Assembly (NCBI RefSeq): GCF_003367375.1
Contig: NZ_CP031416.1
Coordinates: 1,867,501-1,931,500 of the forward strand
DNA length: 64,000 nt
Source of the DNA: Gallaecimonas mangrovi
GTDB lineage: Bacteria > Pseudomonadota > Gammaproteobacteria > Enterobacterales > Gallaecimonadaceae
Reading direction: 5' to 3'
Of the stretch, positions 53,241 to 61,580 are shown piece by piece. The notes beneath the pieces were generated by a model. It did not search any database. It worked only from the letters and a program-made list of their open reading frames with translations, and had not been told where the DNA came from. The position numbers and the translations under genes were made by a program. The first letter of the stretch is position 1, and every line of letters begins with the position of its first letter.

Positions 53241-55445
53241 ATGAAAGCCTTGCTGTCCTTGGCCTTGTTGTCGGCGTCAGCCTTCGCGCACGAAGGAATG
53301 TGGATGCCGAGCCAACTGCCGCAGATGGCCGACACCTTGAAAAAGGCCGGCCTTGAGATCCCCGCTACCGACTTGGCCGACCTCACCAAAGCACCGATGA
53401 ATGCGGTGGTGAGCTTAGGGGGCTGTACCGCCTCTTTTGTCTCTCCCAAAGGCCTGGTGGTAACCAACCACCATTGCGCTTTTGGCAGCTTGCAATATAA
53501 CAGCACGCCGCAGCATGACTTAACCGTGGACGGCTTTCTCGCCGACACCATGACACAGGAAAAACCGGCCGCCCCGGGCACCCGGATCTGGGTAACCGAG
53601 TCGATAACTGATGTCACCGACGCCATTGATGCGGCGATGGCGACGTTAACAGGCAAGGCCCGCTACCAAGCCGAACAAGCAAAAGAAAAAGCCTTGGTGG
53701 CGGCCTGTGAAGCCAGTGAAGGTTATCGCTGCCGGGTTTTTAGTTACTACGGCGGTGCCCAGTACCGGCTATTAAAGCAGCTGGAAATCAAGGATGTGCG
53801 TTTGGTGTATGCCCCGGCCGAAGCCATAGGGGTATTTGGCGGCGATATTGATAACTGGATGTGGCCACGGCAAACCGGCGATTTTGCCTTCCTGCGCGCC
53901 TATGTCAGCAAAGACGGCAAGAGTGCCGATTACAGTAAGGATAACGTCCCTTACCACCCGAAATCTTTTCTAACCATTGACGGCGGTGGCGTTGCGCCAG
54001 ACGACTTTGTGATGGTGGCAGGCTACCCGGGAAGAACCAATCGTTATCGCACCAGCGAAGAAGTGAAATATGCGATAAACCATTACTACCCGGCCATGCA
54101 GAAATACCTGGCGCATACCGATAAGGTGATTGCCGACAGCTGCAAAGGGGTACCTGATGCGTGCCTGCGTTATGCCGCGTACCAGAAGGGTTTACTTAAT
54201 TACGCCAAAAATTTCGAAGGACAAATTGCCGGTTTTGCTAAGAGTGATCTGGTGACTCGCAAGCAAGCGTTCGAAGCAAAGTTAGCCAGTTGGGTGCGGC
54301 AAAGCCCGCAGCGTCAAAGCCAATATGGCCAAGCGCTGGCCGACTACAACGCCCTGGTTAAAAAGGCCCAAAAGCAGCAGAGCATTGACCGTAAACGCGG
54401 TGAGGCGATGAGCAGCCAGCTATATAAAACTGCTTATCGGCTTTACAAATGGGCCAATGAACAACAAAAGCCAGATGCAGAGCGTGACGAGGGCTTTCAA
54501 AACCGTGACAAAGATGCCTTTGCTGACAGCTTAAAAGCCATGGACCGACGTTTTCATCCGGTGGTAGATAAAGCACTTTGGCTGGACGGGTTAAGCCGCT
54601 ATAAAACGCTTTCCAAAAAAGAGCGCTTTGCGGCCATTGACCAGGCACTGCCTGTTGAGAAAACCAGTGAGCTGAGTAAGACCCTCGATGGCTATTACAC
54701 CAATACTACCCTTACCGACAGCAGCGTTCGCCTAGCTTGGTTGAATAAAGCCCCTGCAGACTTTCAAAACAGCACCGATCCGTTTATTCAACTTGCTGTT
54801 GCCAGTTACGGTGCATACCAAGCCATGGAAGCGGCGCAAAAAGAAACCGAAGGCGATTTTATGGCAGTGCGCCCGCAGTTTATGCAGGCGCTTATTGCTT
54901 ACCAGCAAAGTGAGGGCAAATCCCTTTATCCTGATGCCAATTCGAGCTTGCGTATCACCTATGGCCATGTGAAGGGCTATACCCCGGAAAAAGGCACCAT
55001 CAAAGAAGATGAGGATGGTGCCAAATACCTCAAGAAAGGGGCGTCTTATTTCACGCCTTTTACTACTCTTCGGGGCATCGTGGCCAAGAGCACTGGCGAG
55101 GTGCCTTTTAATGCGCCTAAAGACGAACTCGATGCCATTGCCGACCAAGACTATGGCCCTTATTACGTGCAGGCCCTTGATTCGGTGCCGGTGAACTTCC
55201 TGTCGACGGTTGACACCACCGGTGGGAACTCCGGTTCACCCACCTTGAATGCGAAAGGGCAGTTGGTCGGGCTGCTGTTTGATGGCACCTTTGATTCCAT
55301 CAATAGCGATTGGGATTTCACCGCCAACACCCGCTCCATCCATTTGGATGTGCGTTACATGCTGTGGGTGATGGACAAACTCGATGGCGCCAATAACCTG
55401 TTAAAAGAAATGACCATCGTTAACCTACCGAGTGACGATGAGTAA
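53241..55445 (+). CDS. Secreted S46-family dipeptidyl-peptidase (DPP7/DPP11 type)
   Basis: Periplasmic serine exopeptidase releasing dipeptides from N-termini. 734 residues from the ATG at 53241 (GGAG six bases upstream); signal peptide of about 17 residues (to AFA). The catalytic triad is visible: His in LVVTNHHCAFG (77-78), Asp in GGDIDNWMWPRQTGDF and Ser in TTGGNSGSPTLNAKG. After the Ser the LLFDGT stretch has Gly where DPP11 has an Arg that confers acidic P1 specificity, so DPP7-like hydrophobic preference is more likely (inference from family knowledge). Such enzymes feed peptide uptake in amino-acid-consuming marine bacteria. Confidence 0.92.
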   Translation: MKALLSLALLSASAFAHEGMWMPSQLPQMADTLKKAGLEIPATDLADLTKAPMNAVVSLGGCTASFVSPKGLVVTNHHCAFGSLQYNSTPQHDLTVDGFLADTMTQEKPAAPGTRIWVTESITDVTDAIDAAMATLTGKARYQAEQAKEKALVAACEASEGYRCRVFSYYGGAQYRLLKQLEIKDVRLVYAPAEAIGVFGGDIDNWMWPRQTGDFAFLRAYVSKDGKSADYSKDNVPYHPKSFLTIDGGGVAPDDFVMVAGYPGRTNRYRTSEEVKYAINHYYPAMQKYLAHTDKVIADSCKGVPDACLRYAAYQKGLLNYAKNFEGQIAGFAKSDLVTRKQAFEAKLASWVRQSPQRQSQYGQALADYNALVKKAQKQQSIDRKRGEAMSSQLYKTAYRLYKWANEQQKPDAERDEGFQNRDKDAFADSLKAMDRRFHPVVDKALWLDGLSRYKTLSKKERFAAIDQALPVEKTSELSKTLDGYYTNTTLTDSSVRLAWLNKAPADFQNSTDPFIQLAVASYGAYQAMEAAQKETEGDFMAVRPQFMQALIAYQQSEGKSLYPDANSSLRITYGHVKGYTPEKGTIKEDEDGAKYLKKGASYFTPFTTLRGIVAKSTGEVPFNAPKDELDAIADQDYGPYYVQALDSVPVNFLSTVDTTGGNSGSPTLNAKGQLVGLLFDGTFDSINSDWDFTANTRSIHLDVRYMLWVMDKLDGANNLLKEMTIVNLPSDDE

Positions 55446-55449
55446 AACT

Positions 55450-55478
55450 AAAACCCGGGTTTATACCCGGGTTTTTTA
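55450..55478 (+). terminator. Terminator after the S46 peptidase gene
   Basis: AAAACCCGGGT (55450-55460) with ACCCGGGTTTT (55465-55475), four-base loop, continuing T run. It lies upstream of the next gene's likely TTG start and inside the longest possible frame of that gene, arguing against the longer frame. Confidence 0.85.
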
Positions 55479-55503
55479 TAGGCACAACGCAAGGGAAAAA
55501 CCA

Positions 55504-56877
55504 TTGAAAACAGCGTTGATACTGGTTAGTGTTTTTTGCTCAGCACCGCTATGGGCGGCGCAGTGGTTTGCGCTGGCGCTTCCCACCCAAGCTAACGGCG
55601 ACTGGCTGCAAGCGGGGCCTATTTTATATCTCGCGGGGCAAGACAAAGGGCAAAAGCAACTGAGTGCAGTGGATACTGCGCATTGGCAAGTTCGGTCTAT
55701 TGCGCTGCCCAATAACACCGACCGCTTTTGTGCCATGGATGATGGCCGGTTGCTGCTGTTTGCGAAAGATAACGTTTACTTGCACCAAGACCTGCAAACG
55801 CTGTTGATAGGACAGGCGCCAAGCCTGTGGCGCGGCGTGGTGCCCAAGTACCTGTCAAAAGTATCTTGGTGCCACGGCAATCGGTTATTTATTCCCGGAT
55901 TTTCAGCACTTCGCGTTTATCGCATTAAACAAAACCAACTTGTTTTGGAAAGTGAAGTTCCGGTAACGGCCTTTATGAGCCTGCGCATGGGGGCACCTTA
56001 TTACCAGGAAAAAGCGATTCACTTGGTGGACGTTAACCTTGATAAGGTGCCGGATTTGCTGGTGGAAGGGGATAACGGCTTAGTGGTCTATCTTGGCCAA
56101 GGCCGAGGTTTTGCCAAAACACCCATTGTCTTTGCCCCTGGTCTTAAATTAACGCCGCTAGCCAAACGTACCTTGCGGCTTAATGATGGTGAAGACTTTA
56201 GCAAGCTTCGCGTTCGCACCCTGGAAGCGGTAACCGACCTTAATGGTGATGGACTCAAAGACATCATTATTTCGAGCCTGCATTCGAAGGGGCTGCTTGA
56301 TAGGAGCCAACGTTTTGAAGTGCATTTCGGCATAAAAATAGCCAATGGTTTGGGGTATCGGGTAGCGCCTGATACCGGCTTTGAGAGCGAGGGCGTGGTT
56401 TTTGAATTGCGCCAACAAGATTTAAATGGTGATGGCAGCCTCGATCTCTACACACCTGCGGTGAAATTGGGGGTAGGAAAAGTGATTTCGGCGCTATTAA
56501 CCGGTTCGGTATCGGTAGATTTAGACATTCGTTTGCTCGCTGGCGGTAAGTTGCATGCGTTGGCAACGGGAATTGACAGCGATATGGAGGTGTCTCTTAG
56601 CAGTGGTGAATTTCGTGTGCCGTTGATGGCGGCATTTAAACTTGATGGCAGTCATTTTATCGCTGTAAAAAAAGACCAAAACCACCTAGCCCTTTACCGG
56701 CTCATCGCCGACAAACTCAAGCATCAACAGACCCTTAGCATTCCCTTGCCGGTGGATGGCTCACGCTGGCAGCAAGGGCCTAACTGGCTGGCCATATTGC
56801 CAGGTCCTCAGGATAAGCAGCAAAACCAACTCTATGTGGTTGCAAAGCAGCGGCCAGCACTAAAGCCGTTGCCCTGA
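55504..56877 (+). CDS. Exported FG-GAP/VCBS-like repeat protein
   Basis: Periplasmic or surface protein of about 457 residues. I place the start at TTG 55504, with AAGGGA upstream, because the longer frame crosses a terminator; this gives a clean signal peptide (KTALILVSVFCSAPLWAAQ). The mature part has at least three beta-propeller-type repeats with Ca-binding loops: DVNLDKVPDLLVEGDNGLVVYLGQG, DLNGDGLKDIIIS and DLNGDGSLDLYTP. Such FG-GAP propellers mediate binding to ligands or carbohydrate. No enzymatic domain is seen; the function is unknown. Confidence 0.78.
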   Translation: MKTALILVSVFCSAPLWAAQWFALALPTQANGDWLQAGPILYLAGQDKGQKQLSAVDTAHWQVRSIALPNNTDRFCAMDDGRLLLFAKDNVYLHQDLQTLLIGQAPSLWRGVVPKYLSKVSWCHGNRLFIPGFSALRVYRIKQNQLVLESEVPVTAFMSLRMGAPYYQEKAIHLVDVNLDKVPDLLVEGDNGLVVYLGQGRGFAKTPIVFAPGLKLTPLAKRTLRLNDGEDFSKLRVRTLEAVTDLNGDGLKDIIISSLHSKGLLDRSQRFEVHFGIKIANGLGYRVAPDTGFESEGVVFELRQQDLNGDGSLDLYTPAVKLGVGKVISALLTGSVSVDLDIRLLAGGKLHALATGIDSDMEVSLSSGEFRVPLMAAFKLDGSHFIAVKKDQNHLALYRLIADKLKHQQTLSIPLPVDGSRWQQGPNWLAILPGPQDKQQNQLYVVAKQRPALKPLP

Positions 56878-56884
56878 GCCAGCG

Positions 56885-57346
56885 TTAGATATGCCGATAA
56901 TCGCCTTCAACAAGAAAGTCTTCTAGGCTTGCCACCAGCTCTTCGGCGCGATGCATTGGCACCGGCGCTGTTGGGTCGTCTTCGTCACCGTCATCATCGG
57001 TTGCCCAAAAAAAGCTGCGTAAAGCGTCAGCGAAAGGGGTGGACTCTTGGCAAAGCGCTTCCAAGCTGCCCAAATAAACAATGCGCCTAAGGCCGGTGGT
57101 GAGGTCATTAAGGGCATCGGCCAGGGCCTGGCCTTCCAGTAGTTGGCACAAATGCTCAAACCGCTCGCGGGCGCTTTCTTGTTGATCTTCATCCAACTCA
57201 CCAGCAAAAGCGACCAGGCGCAGATAATCTTCGGTCAGGTAGTGCACCAAGGTGTCTTCGTCATCGAGCACCTGGTACTCACTGCCTCGCTCAAGCAGCA
57301 TGGTATGAGAAAAACTGTCGTCAATGTGGCAAAGCACCCAAGCCAT
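56885..57346 (-). CDS. Conserved hypothetical acidic protein
   Basis: 153 residues, unrecognised. Very acidic, with a Gly-Asp-rich run ATDDDGDEDDPTAP near 116-129. It seems helical, with a leucine-rich mid-section (ARERFEHLCQLLEGQALADALNDL) and LRRIVYLGSLEALCQ. No signal peptide, so cytoplasmic. Starts MAWVLCHIDDSFSHTMLLERGSEYQVLDDEDTLV, which looks like a stable N-terminal beta region. Convergent with the FG-GAP gene (8 bp between the coding ends). Confidence 0.65.
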   Translation of the reverse strand: MAWVLCHIDDSFSHTMLLERGSEYQVLDDEDTLVHYLTEDYLRLVAFAGELDEDQQESARERFEHLCQLLEGQALADALNDLTTGLRRIVYLGSLEALCQESTPFADALRSFFWATDDDGDEDDPTAPVPMHRAEELVASLEDFLVEGDYRHI

Positions 57347-57404
57347 GGAAAAACACCCTTTGCAGAAAGGGCGTCAGTGTGGCGCTTTTAACGAGAAGAA
57401 TAAA

Positions 57405-57431
57405 GCCCTGATACGTTCATATCAGGGCCTT
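57405..57431 (-). terminator. Terminator after the sulfotransferase gene
   Basis: GCCCTGATA (57405-57413) with TATCAGGGC (57420-57428), six-base loop; followed by a T-rich stretch in the minus direction. Confidence 0.65.
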
Positions 57432-57446
57432 ATTAGCGGTGAAGCA

Positions 57447-58202
57447 TTAGTGCTGCTTCTTATCGGCAAACTCTTCAGCAACTACCGCAATCAACTCATA
57501 GTCTTTGGCATACCAGTTGCGCAAATTTTGCTCTGCCTGTGCGGAGAGTGTTTTATCAAACTCATCGGGCATTGTGTTTGACACAATATTATTTCGGTCA
57601 GGTAACTGCACACTGTCAGGGAGCCGTGCCTTAGCTTTAAGCAATTGAAAGTCATCATTCAAGGTTTCTTGGGCGCCAATGAAATAGACGTCATCACGAC
57701 GAGAGCGCAAATACTCGAGCGACTCTACCCAAGATATTTGTGGGCTACGAATGTGGTCAATGGCCGCCATGGCGTCTTCAGCTTGCTGACGCTGAATGGC
57801 ATCTTCACTACTGAGTGCTGATGCAAGTTCATTGGCGGTTTTAAAATGCTGGTAGGCCTCTTTTTCGCCGGTAGACCAAGGGAAGAAAACCCTAGGTTGG
57901 CCTTGTCTTAAACGCTCATAAAACGATGAAATAAATCGTTTGATTGGGTCCCTTAGGAAAAAAATCACTTTTTCACCCTTCGGCACCTGCATCATGGGAA
58001 CGTTGTGGCCGTGAATATAAAAAATGACATTTTGAAAGATAACGCGTTTATTTTTCTTATTTTCTCCACGAATGGCGTATTTAAATGCGCTACCGCCAGA
58101 TTTTCCTATGTGTAAATAATGGACAACATCATAGCCATTTCTTTTTTTATTTCGGTCGTCAAGTTTCCAAAATATTTTGCGTACTTTTGTACGTAAGCCC
58201 AT
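57447..58202 (-). CDS. Sulfotransferase-family protein
   Basis: Transfers sulfate from PAPS to a hydroxyl or amine; acceptor unknown. 251 residues with the 5'-phosphosulfate-binding loop HIGKSGGSAFKYA (31-43) and the 3'-phosphate segment FFLRDPIKRFISSFYERLR (81-99). Residues 100-250 are mostly helical. The region upstream (58203-58550) is strongly AT-rich and lacks genes, and no sugar or surface-polymer genes surround it. It may be a transferred orphan acting on a surface glycan. Confidence 0.8.
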   Translation of the reverse strand: MGLRTKVRKIFWKLDDRNKKRNGYDVVHYLHIGKSGGSAFKYAIRGENKKNKRVIFQNVIFYIHGHNVPMMQVPKGEKVIFFLRDPIKRFISSFYERLRQGQPRVFFPWSTGEKEAYQHFKTANELASALSSEDAIQRQQAEDAMAAIDHIRSPQISWVESLEYLRSRRDDVYFIGAQETLNDDFQLLKAKARLPDSVQLPDRNNIVSNTMPDEFDKTLSAQAEQNLRNWYAKDYELIAVVAEEFADKKQH

Positions 58203-58513
58203 GAAAGCCTCTATAAAGGATCTTAGTTGTCATGCACGATTTGGGTTTTGATTTCTCATACTACTTTTAAGTATTAAAACATTGTGTATATTACTTTTCT
58301 CTCAGGTTTTAGTTGACAAAAGTGTAGCATTTCCTTTCTTATTGGAATGTTTAGAACAGCGATATAAAAAAGGTTCAATACTTTGCATTACTTTTCATAG
58401 ATGGAGTATGTTGCTTAATTAAATATTAACTTCCATACACAGAAAGTGATTTACTCATCATACACTTTGAGACAAATTTAAGAGTTAAAGCTGTTGTTAA
58501 TATTAGTGCAAAT
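58203..58513. other. AT-rich gene-free region upstream of the sulfotransferase gene
   Basis: About 310 bases of very low GC with only short chance frames. It resembles an acquired island flank; the sulfotransferase promoter is probably inside. No repeats or insertion-sequence ends found by eye. Confidence 0.45.
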
Positions 58514-58546
58514 AAAAAAGCCCTCATCATTTATGAGGGCTTTTTT
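58514..58546 (-). terminator. Terminator after tRNA-Pro copy 1
   Basis: AAAAAAGCCCTCAT (58514-58527) with ATGAGGGCTTTTTT (58533-58546), a five-base loop; T run in the minus direction. Confidence 0.88.
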
Positions 58547-58550
58547 ATTA

Positions 58551-58627
58551 TGGTCGGCGCGAGAGGATTTGAACCTCCGACCCCTGACACCCCATGACAG
58601 TGCGCTACCAGGCTGCGCTACGCGCCG
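58551..58627 (-). tRNA. tRNA-Pro (anticodon GGG), copy 1
   Basis: 77 nt on the minus strand; acceptor CGGCGCG/CGCGCCG with encoded CCA, anticodon loop ATGGGGT, T-arm GTTCAAATC. Sequence is close to E. coli proL, which also lies beside yejM. Identical to the copy at 59060-59136. Confidence 0.95.
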
Positions 58628-59024
58628 TTAATCACGTTGCTGCTAAGCGTGGGGGTTAGCTGTGCAGCGGCCGCTACTCTCACCTATCTGTACTTATGAT
58701 GCAAGTAAAGTTTGGGTCATCGGCCTTGAGTGTTGCCAAAATGGCCGTAGTGGTGAGGTTTTATGCAACGACCGCCTTGCTACAAAGCAAGAACTGTCAT
58801 GTGTGCAGATTGTTATGACAGCTTGTGGTGAAAAGTAACAAGCGGCTAGAAAGACGACTTTGCCGGTTGCGTTGAAGTAGAAGAGGGCGATATCAAGGGA
58901 ACATTCAATGGCTTTCACCGGCCGGGCTTAGCGTTGCTATGGGGGTATGCTTTGGGAAAAGGTTAACAATTAATAGCAGCAGTGGCCCGCTTGCCAATGA
59001 TATACGCCTTGCAACAGGCAAAGA
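58628..59024. other. Spacer between the two tRNA-Pro genes
   Basis: No supportable gene. The first 35 bases next to copy 1 resemble the leader of copy 2 (shared ACGCTTA, GCAGCAACGTG), showing that the duplicated unit includes the leader. The remaining bases, between that leader and terminator 2, show no similarity to other sequence here and probably include the copy 1 promoter. Confidence 0.45.
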
Positions 59025-59053
59025 AAAAGCCCTCATCTATGATGAGGGCTTTT
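59025..59053 (-). terminator. Terminator after tRNA-Pro copy 2
   Basis: AAAAGCCCTCATC (59025-59037) with GATGAGGGCTTTT (59041-59053), three-base loop. Its stem matches the terminator at 58514-58546. Confidence 0.85.
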
Positions 59054-59059
59054 CTGTTA

Positions 59060-59136
59060 TGGTCGGCGCGAGAGGATTTGAACCTCCGACCCCTGACACC
59101 CCATGACAGTGCGCTACCAGGCTGCGCTACGCGCCG
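59060..59136 (-). tRNA. tRNA-Pro (anticodon GGG), copy 2
   Basis: Identical over 77 nt to the copy at 58551-58627. A possible promoter upstream on the minus strand is TTGCAA with TAAACT 16 bases on, about 60 bases before the tRNA. Confidence 0.95.
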
Positions 59137-59348
59137 TTGACCACGTTGCTGCATTAAGCGTGGGGACTGGCTATGCAACGCCGACAAGTTTACTCATCCT
59201 CGGGGCGCTTGCAAGTCTTCTTTGGCGATATGGATACTGTTTGGTGACTTTTTGCCCGGTGTTTAGAGTCAATGGCTGTTGATAACCAAAATGCGTGGTT
59301 TTTTGATTGGAAAATCAACGCAAAAGAGAACAGCAGCTTTAATAAAAA

Positions 59349-59368
59349 AGGCGGCCGGTGGGCCGCCT
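59349..59368 (-). terminator. Terminator after yejM
   Basis: GGCGGCC (59350-59356) with GGCCGCC (59361-59367), four-base loop, followed by a T run in the minus direction. Confidence 0.8.
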
Positions 59369-59372
59369 CTTG

Positions 59373-61229
59373 TCATCGATAAAAGCGTTTTAGCTCTTTT
59401 AATGCGTCCATCAGGGTACCAACGCGAATATGGGCCTTTTTAATAGTGCGGTAGCGGTTATCGCGAATGCTGTATTGGCCCAATTTATCCATCACCAAAA
59501 CGCGGTCGGGTTGCAAGATGGCAAACTGGTGGAAGTCGCCCAGGATTATCCAGCCGGGGTCTTGGTCACTGAATAGATCTGTGCCGGAGCTGTACTTTTT
59601 GGCGGGTACATCGCTACCCAAAGCGTCTGTCATCAGGGTAGGGAGGATATCCTGATGACTGGTAAGTTTATTGATCACCTGTGGCGTTTTTCCTGGCCAA
59701 TGAATAACCAGTGGCACCTGGGTTTGGTAGCGGCTGTAATTAGAGTTGTAGCCCCAGGTATTACCGCCGGTTTCATTAAACTCCATGCCATGGTCTGAGG
59801 TGACCAACAAGATGGTGTTGTCGTACTCTCCGGTGGCTTTGAGGCTATCGACCAGCTCCCCTAGCAAGTGATCGGAATAATGAACGGCATTGAGGTAGCG
59901 GTTTTTGACCTGGGTAACATCACTGGTTTTATCAAGCTCGGCCAAATTGACCACTGGCCAGTCTGGCTGGAAAGGGTTGGCGTAGTTCTTTGGGGTAGAG
60001 AAGCTGGCAGGCGCGCCTAACTGTAAATACGCAAAATAACCGCCGCTTTGCTTTGCCGTCCACTGGATAACCGCGCTAATGGCACTGCTGTCACGTTGGG
60101 CGACACTGCCGCTGTACTGCGGGAAGTTTTTATCCCGAAAGGCGGTTTGGGCAAGATTATTTTGTTCCATATCATCGGAGGCAAAAATACCAACCGGCAG
60201 TTTTAAGTCCTCAAAGCTTTTAACCAGCAATGACGGATCCTTACCGAGAATAACGGCATTTTGGTAAACCGATGGCATGCCATAAAAAATGGGGAACAGG
60301 CCATCTTTTGCATCGTTAGAACCCGAGAAGTGGTCGGTAAAGCGAATGCCGCTTTTAGCCATGGCCGTGAGGTTTGGCATTGCCTTTTCATCTAGCGCAT
60401 CGGCGCGAAGGCCTTCAACGACTACCACGATAACCTTGGGATCTTTTTCCTTAAACGGCGCCAGAGTCTGGGGTAGCTTGAGCATGCTGTGGGTGCCCTT
60501 GCTATCCCTTAGGCGCTTTTGGTAGTCATCCATGTCCAACAGGCCATGGCTTGCCAAAAAGGTTTTTGCCGTCGCCGGGTAGGACAGCGGGAACACCGAG
60601 CCCTGCCGCAAAATGGGGTAATAGACCCGAGCATCGGCCCAGATATGCATGCTGTGTGAGGCAAAGAAACACACCACAAATAGCGCCGCAATGTTAAAGC
60701 CCAGGCGCTTTTCTTTAAAGCGGTGGCGGCGGCGCCACAGGTAATTACCTGCCAATAATTCCAGCGCGAAAATCAGCACCATCAGCACGCCCATGGCGAG
60801 CCAGGTAAAGTAATGCTTAGTCAGCACCTGGCCTTCGCCAGAGGCGATGAGATCCCACAAAAAGCCATTTAGATGCAAACGGTACTGGCCAAAAACAAAG
60901 GTGTCGGCCAATAAGATCACTTGGCCTAGGGTGGCCACTAGGGCACCAATAAGCCTTATCAGCCTGGGTAAGGGTAAAAGAATAGAAATGGGAAAAAGGG
61001 TAACAACAAAAACAATAAAGGTCAGGAAACCAAAATGGCCCGCCCAGGTTACCAGTGTGTAAAGTAACCCTAAAAAACTGCTGGGAAGGCCATTTTCAAC
61101 CAGATAACGGCTGCCAATCAGCATGGCAAGCAAGATGTTGAAGAAGGCAAACCAGTGTCCCCAGTTGATCAGCCTGGAGATTTTTTCCGCCAGTCTGGGC
61201 TCCAGCCCGTCCTTTTCCTTTCCTGTCAT
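59373..61229 (-). CDS. yejM: YejM (PbgA/LapC) inner-membrane sulfatase-fold protein
   Basis: Regulator of lipopolysaccharide amount in E. coli, where it shields LapB/FtsH control of LpxC. 618 residues: DUF3413-type N-terminal domain with five membrane helices (about 22-200), then a periplasmic alkaline-phosphatase/sulfatase-fold domain (from about 265: KVIVVVVEGLRADALDEKAMPNLTAMAKSGIRFTDHFSGSNDAKDGLFPIFYGMP). The TSDHGMEFNETGGNTWGYNSNYSRYQTQVPLVIHWPG stretch is typical. The usual catalytic Thr/Ser after the first Asp is not obvious, in line with its non-enzymatic role. Follows yejL. Confidence 0.9.
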   Translation of the reverse strand: MTGKEKDGLEPRLAEKISRLINWGHWFAFFNILLAMLIGSRYLVENGLPSSFLGLLYTLVTWAGHFGFLTFIVFVVTLFPISILLPLPRLIRLIGALVATLGQVILLADTFVFGQYRLHLNGFLWDLIASGEGQVLTKHYFTWLAMGVLMVLIFALELLAGNYLWRRRHRFKEKRLGFNIAALFVVCFFASHSMHIWADARVYYPILRQGSVFPLSYPATAKTFLASHGLLDMDDYQKRLRDSKGTHSMLKLPQTLAPFKEKDPKVIVVVVEGLRADALDEKAMPNLTAMAKSGIRFTDHFSGSNDAKDGLFPIFYGMPSVYQNAVILGKDPSLLVKSFEDLKLPVGIFASDDMEQNNLAQTAFRDKNFPQYSGSVAQRDSSAISAVIQWTAKQSGGYFAYLQLGAPASFSTPKNYANPFQPDWPVVNLAELDKTSDVTQVKNRYLNAVHYSDHLLGELVDSLKATGEYDNTILLVTSDHGMEFNETGGNTWGYNSNYSRYQTQVPLVIHWPGKTPQVINKLTSHQDILPTLMTDALGSDVPAKKYSSGTDLFSDQDPGWIILGDFHQFAILQPDRVLVMDKLGQYSIRDNRYRTIKKAHIRVGTLMDALKELKRFYR

Positions 61230-61291
61230 TACCCGTCTGCTAGTTGTTGATTTGGCAAGATCATTGTCACATCGAATCGGTTTTTCGGCAA

Positions 61292-61516
61292 TCAGTGGTG
61301 ACCGTTAACCACACTTTGCTCCAGTGTTTTCGCAAACTGCTTAACAAGATTGGCACGTTGATTGGCTGGAACATTGTCATTAACGACATTGCTCAATACA
61401 TTACCCAGCACCATCAGCGCCAAGTCAACTGGGGCTTTTTCCTTCGTCAACAAGTCAAGAATATCGCTGGACAGTTCGGTGATTTGCTCAGGGTTATATT
61501 TGGATTGGAAAGGCAT
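61292..61516 (-). CDS. yejL: YejL, DUF1414 protein
   Basis: 74-residue all-helical cytoplasmic protein (KYNPEQITELSSDILDLLTKEKAPVDLALMVLGNVLSNVVNDNV), matching E. coli YejL in size and pattern. Function unknown. It lies upstream of yejM on the same strand with a 62-base gap, and divergent from yejK, as in E. coli. Confidence 0.9.
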   Translation of the reverse strand: MPFQSKYNPEQITELSSDILDLLTKEKAPVDLALMVLGNVLSNVVNDNVPANQRANLVKQFAKTLEQSVVNGHH

Positions 61517-61580
61517 TTGCGATCTCGTAAAGCATCAAAGCTGCTATCATAGCACGCCCTGTTAACCAGCCAGATAGACT

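Noticed and set aside
55432-55503. Upstream extension of the FG-GAP-like gene
   Set aside because: The extension reads through the S46 terminator hairpin and delays the signal peptide; the TTG at 55504 is better.
58694-58918. 74-residue minus-strand frame between the tRNA-Pro genes
   Set aside because: No ribosome site, no domain and it overlaps the probable tRNA promoter region.
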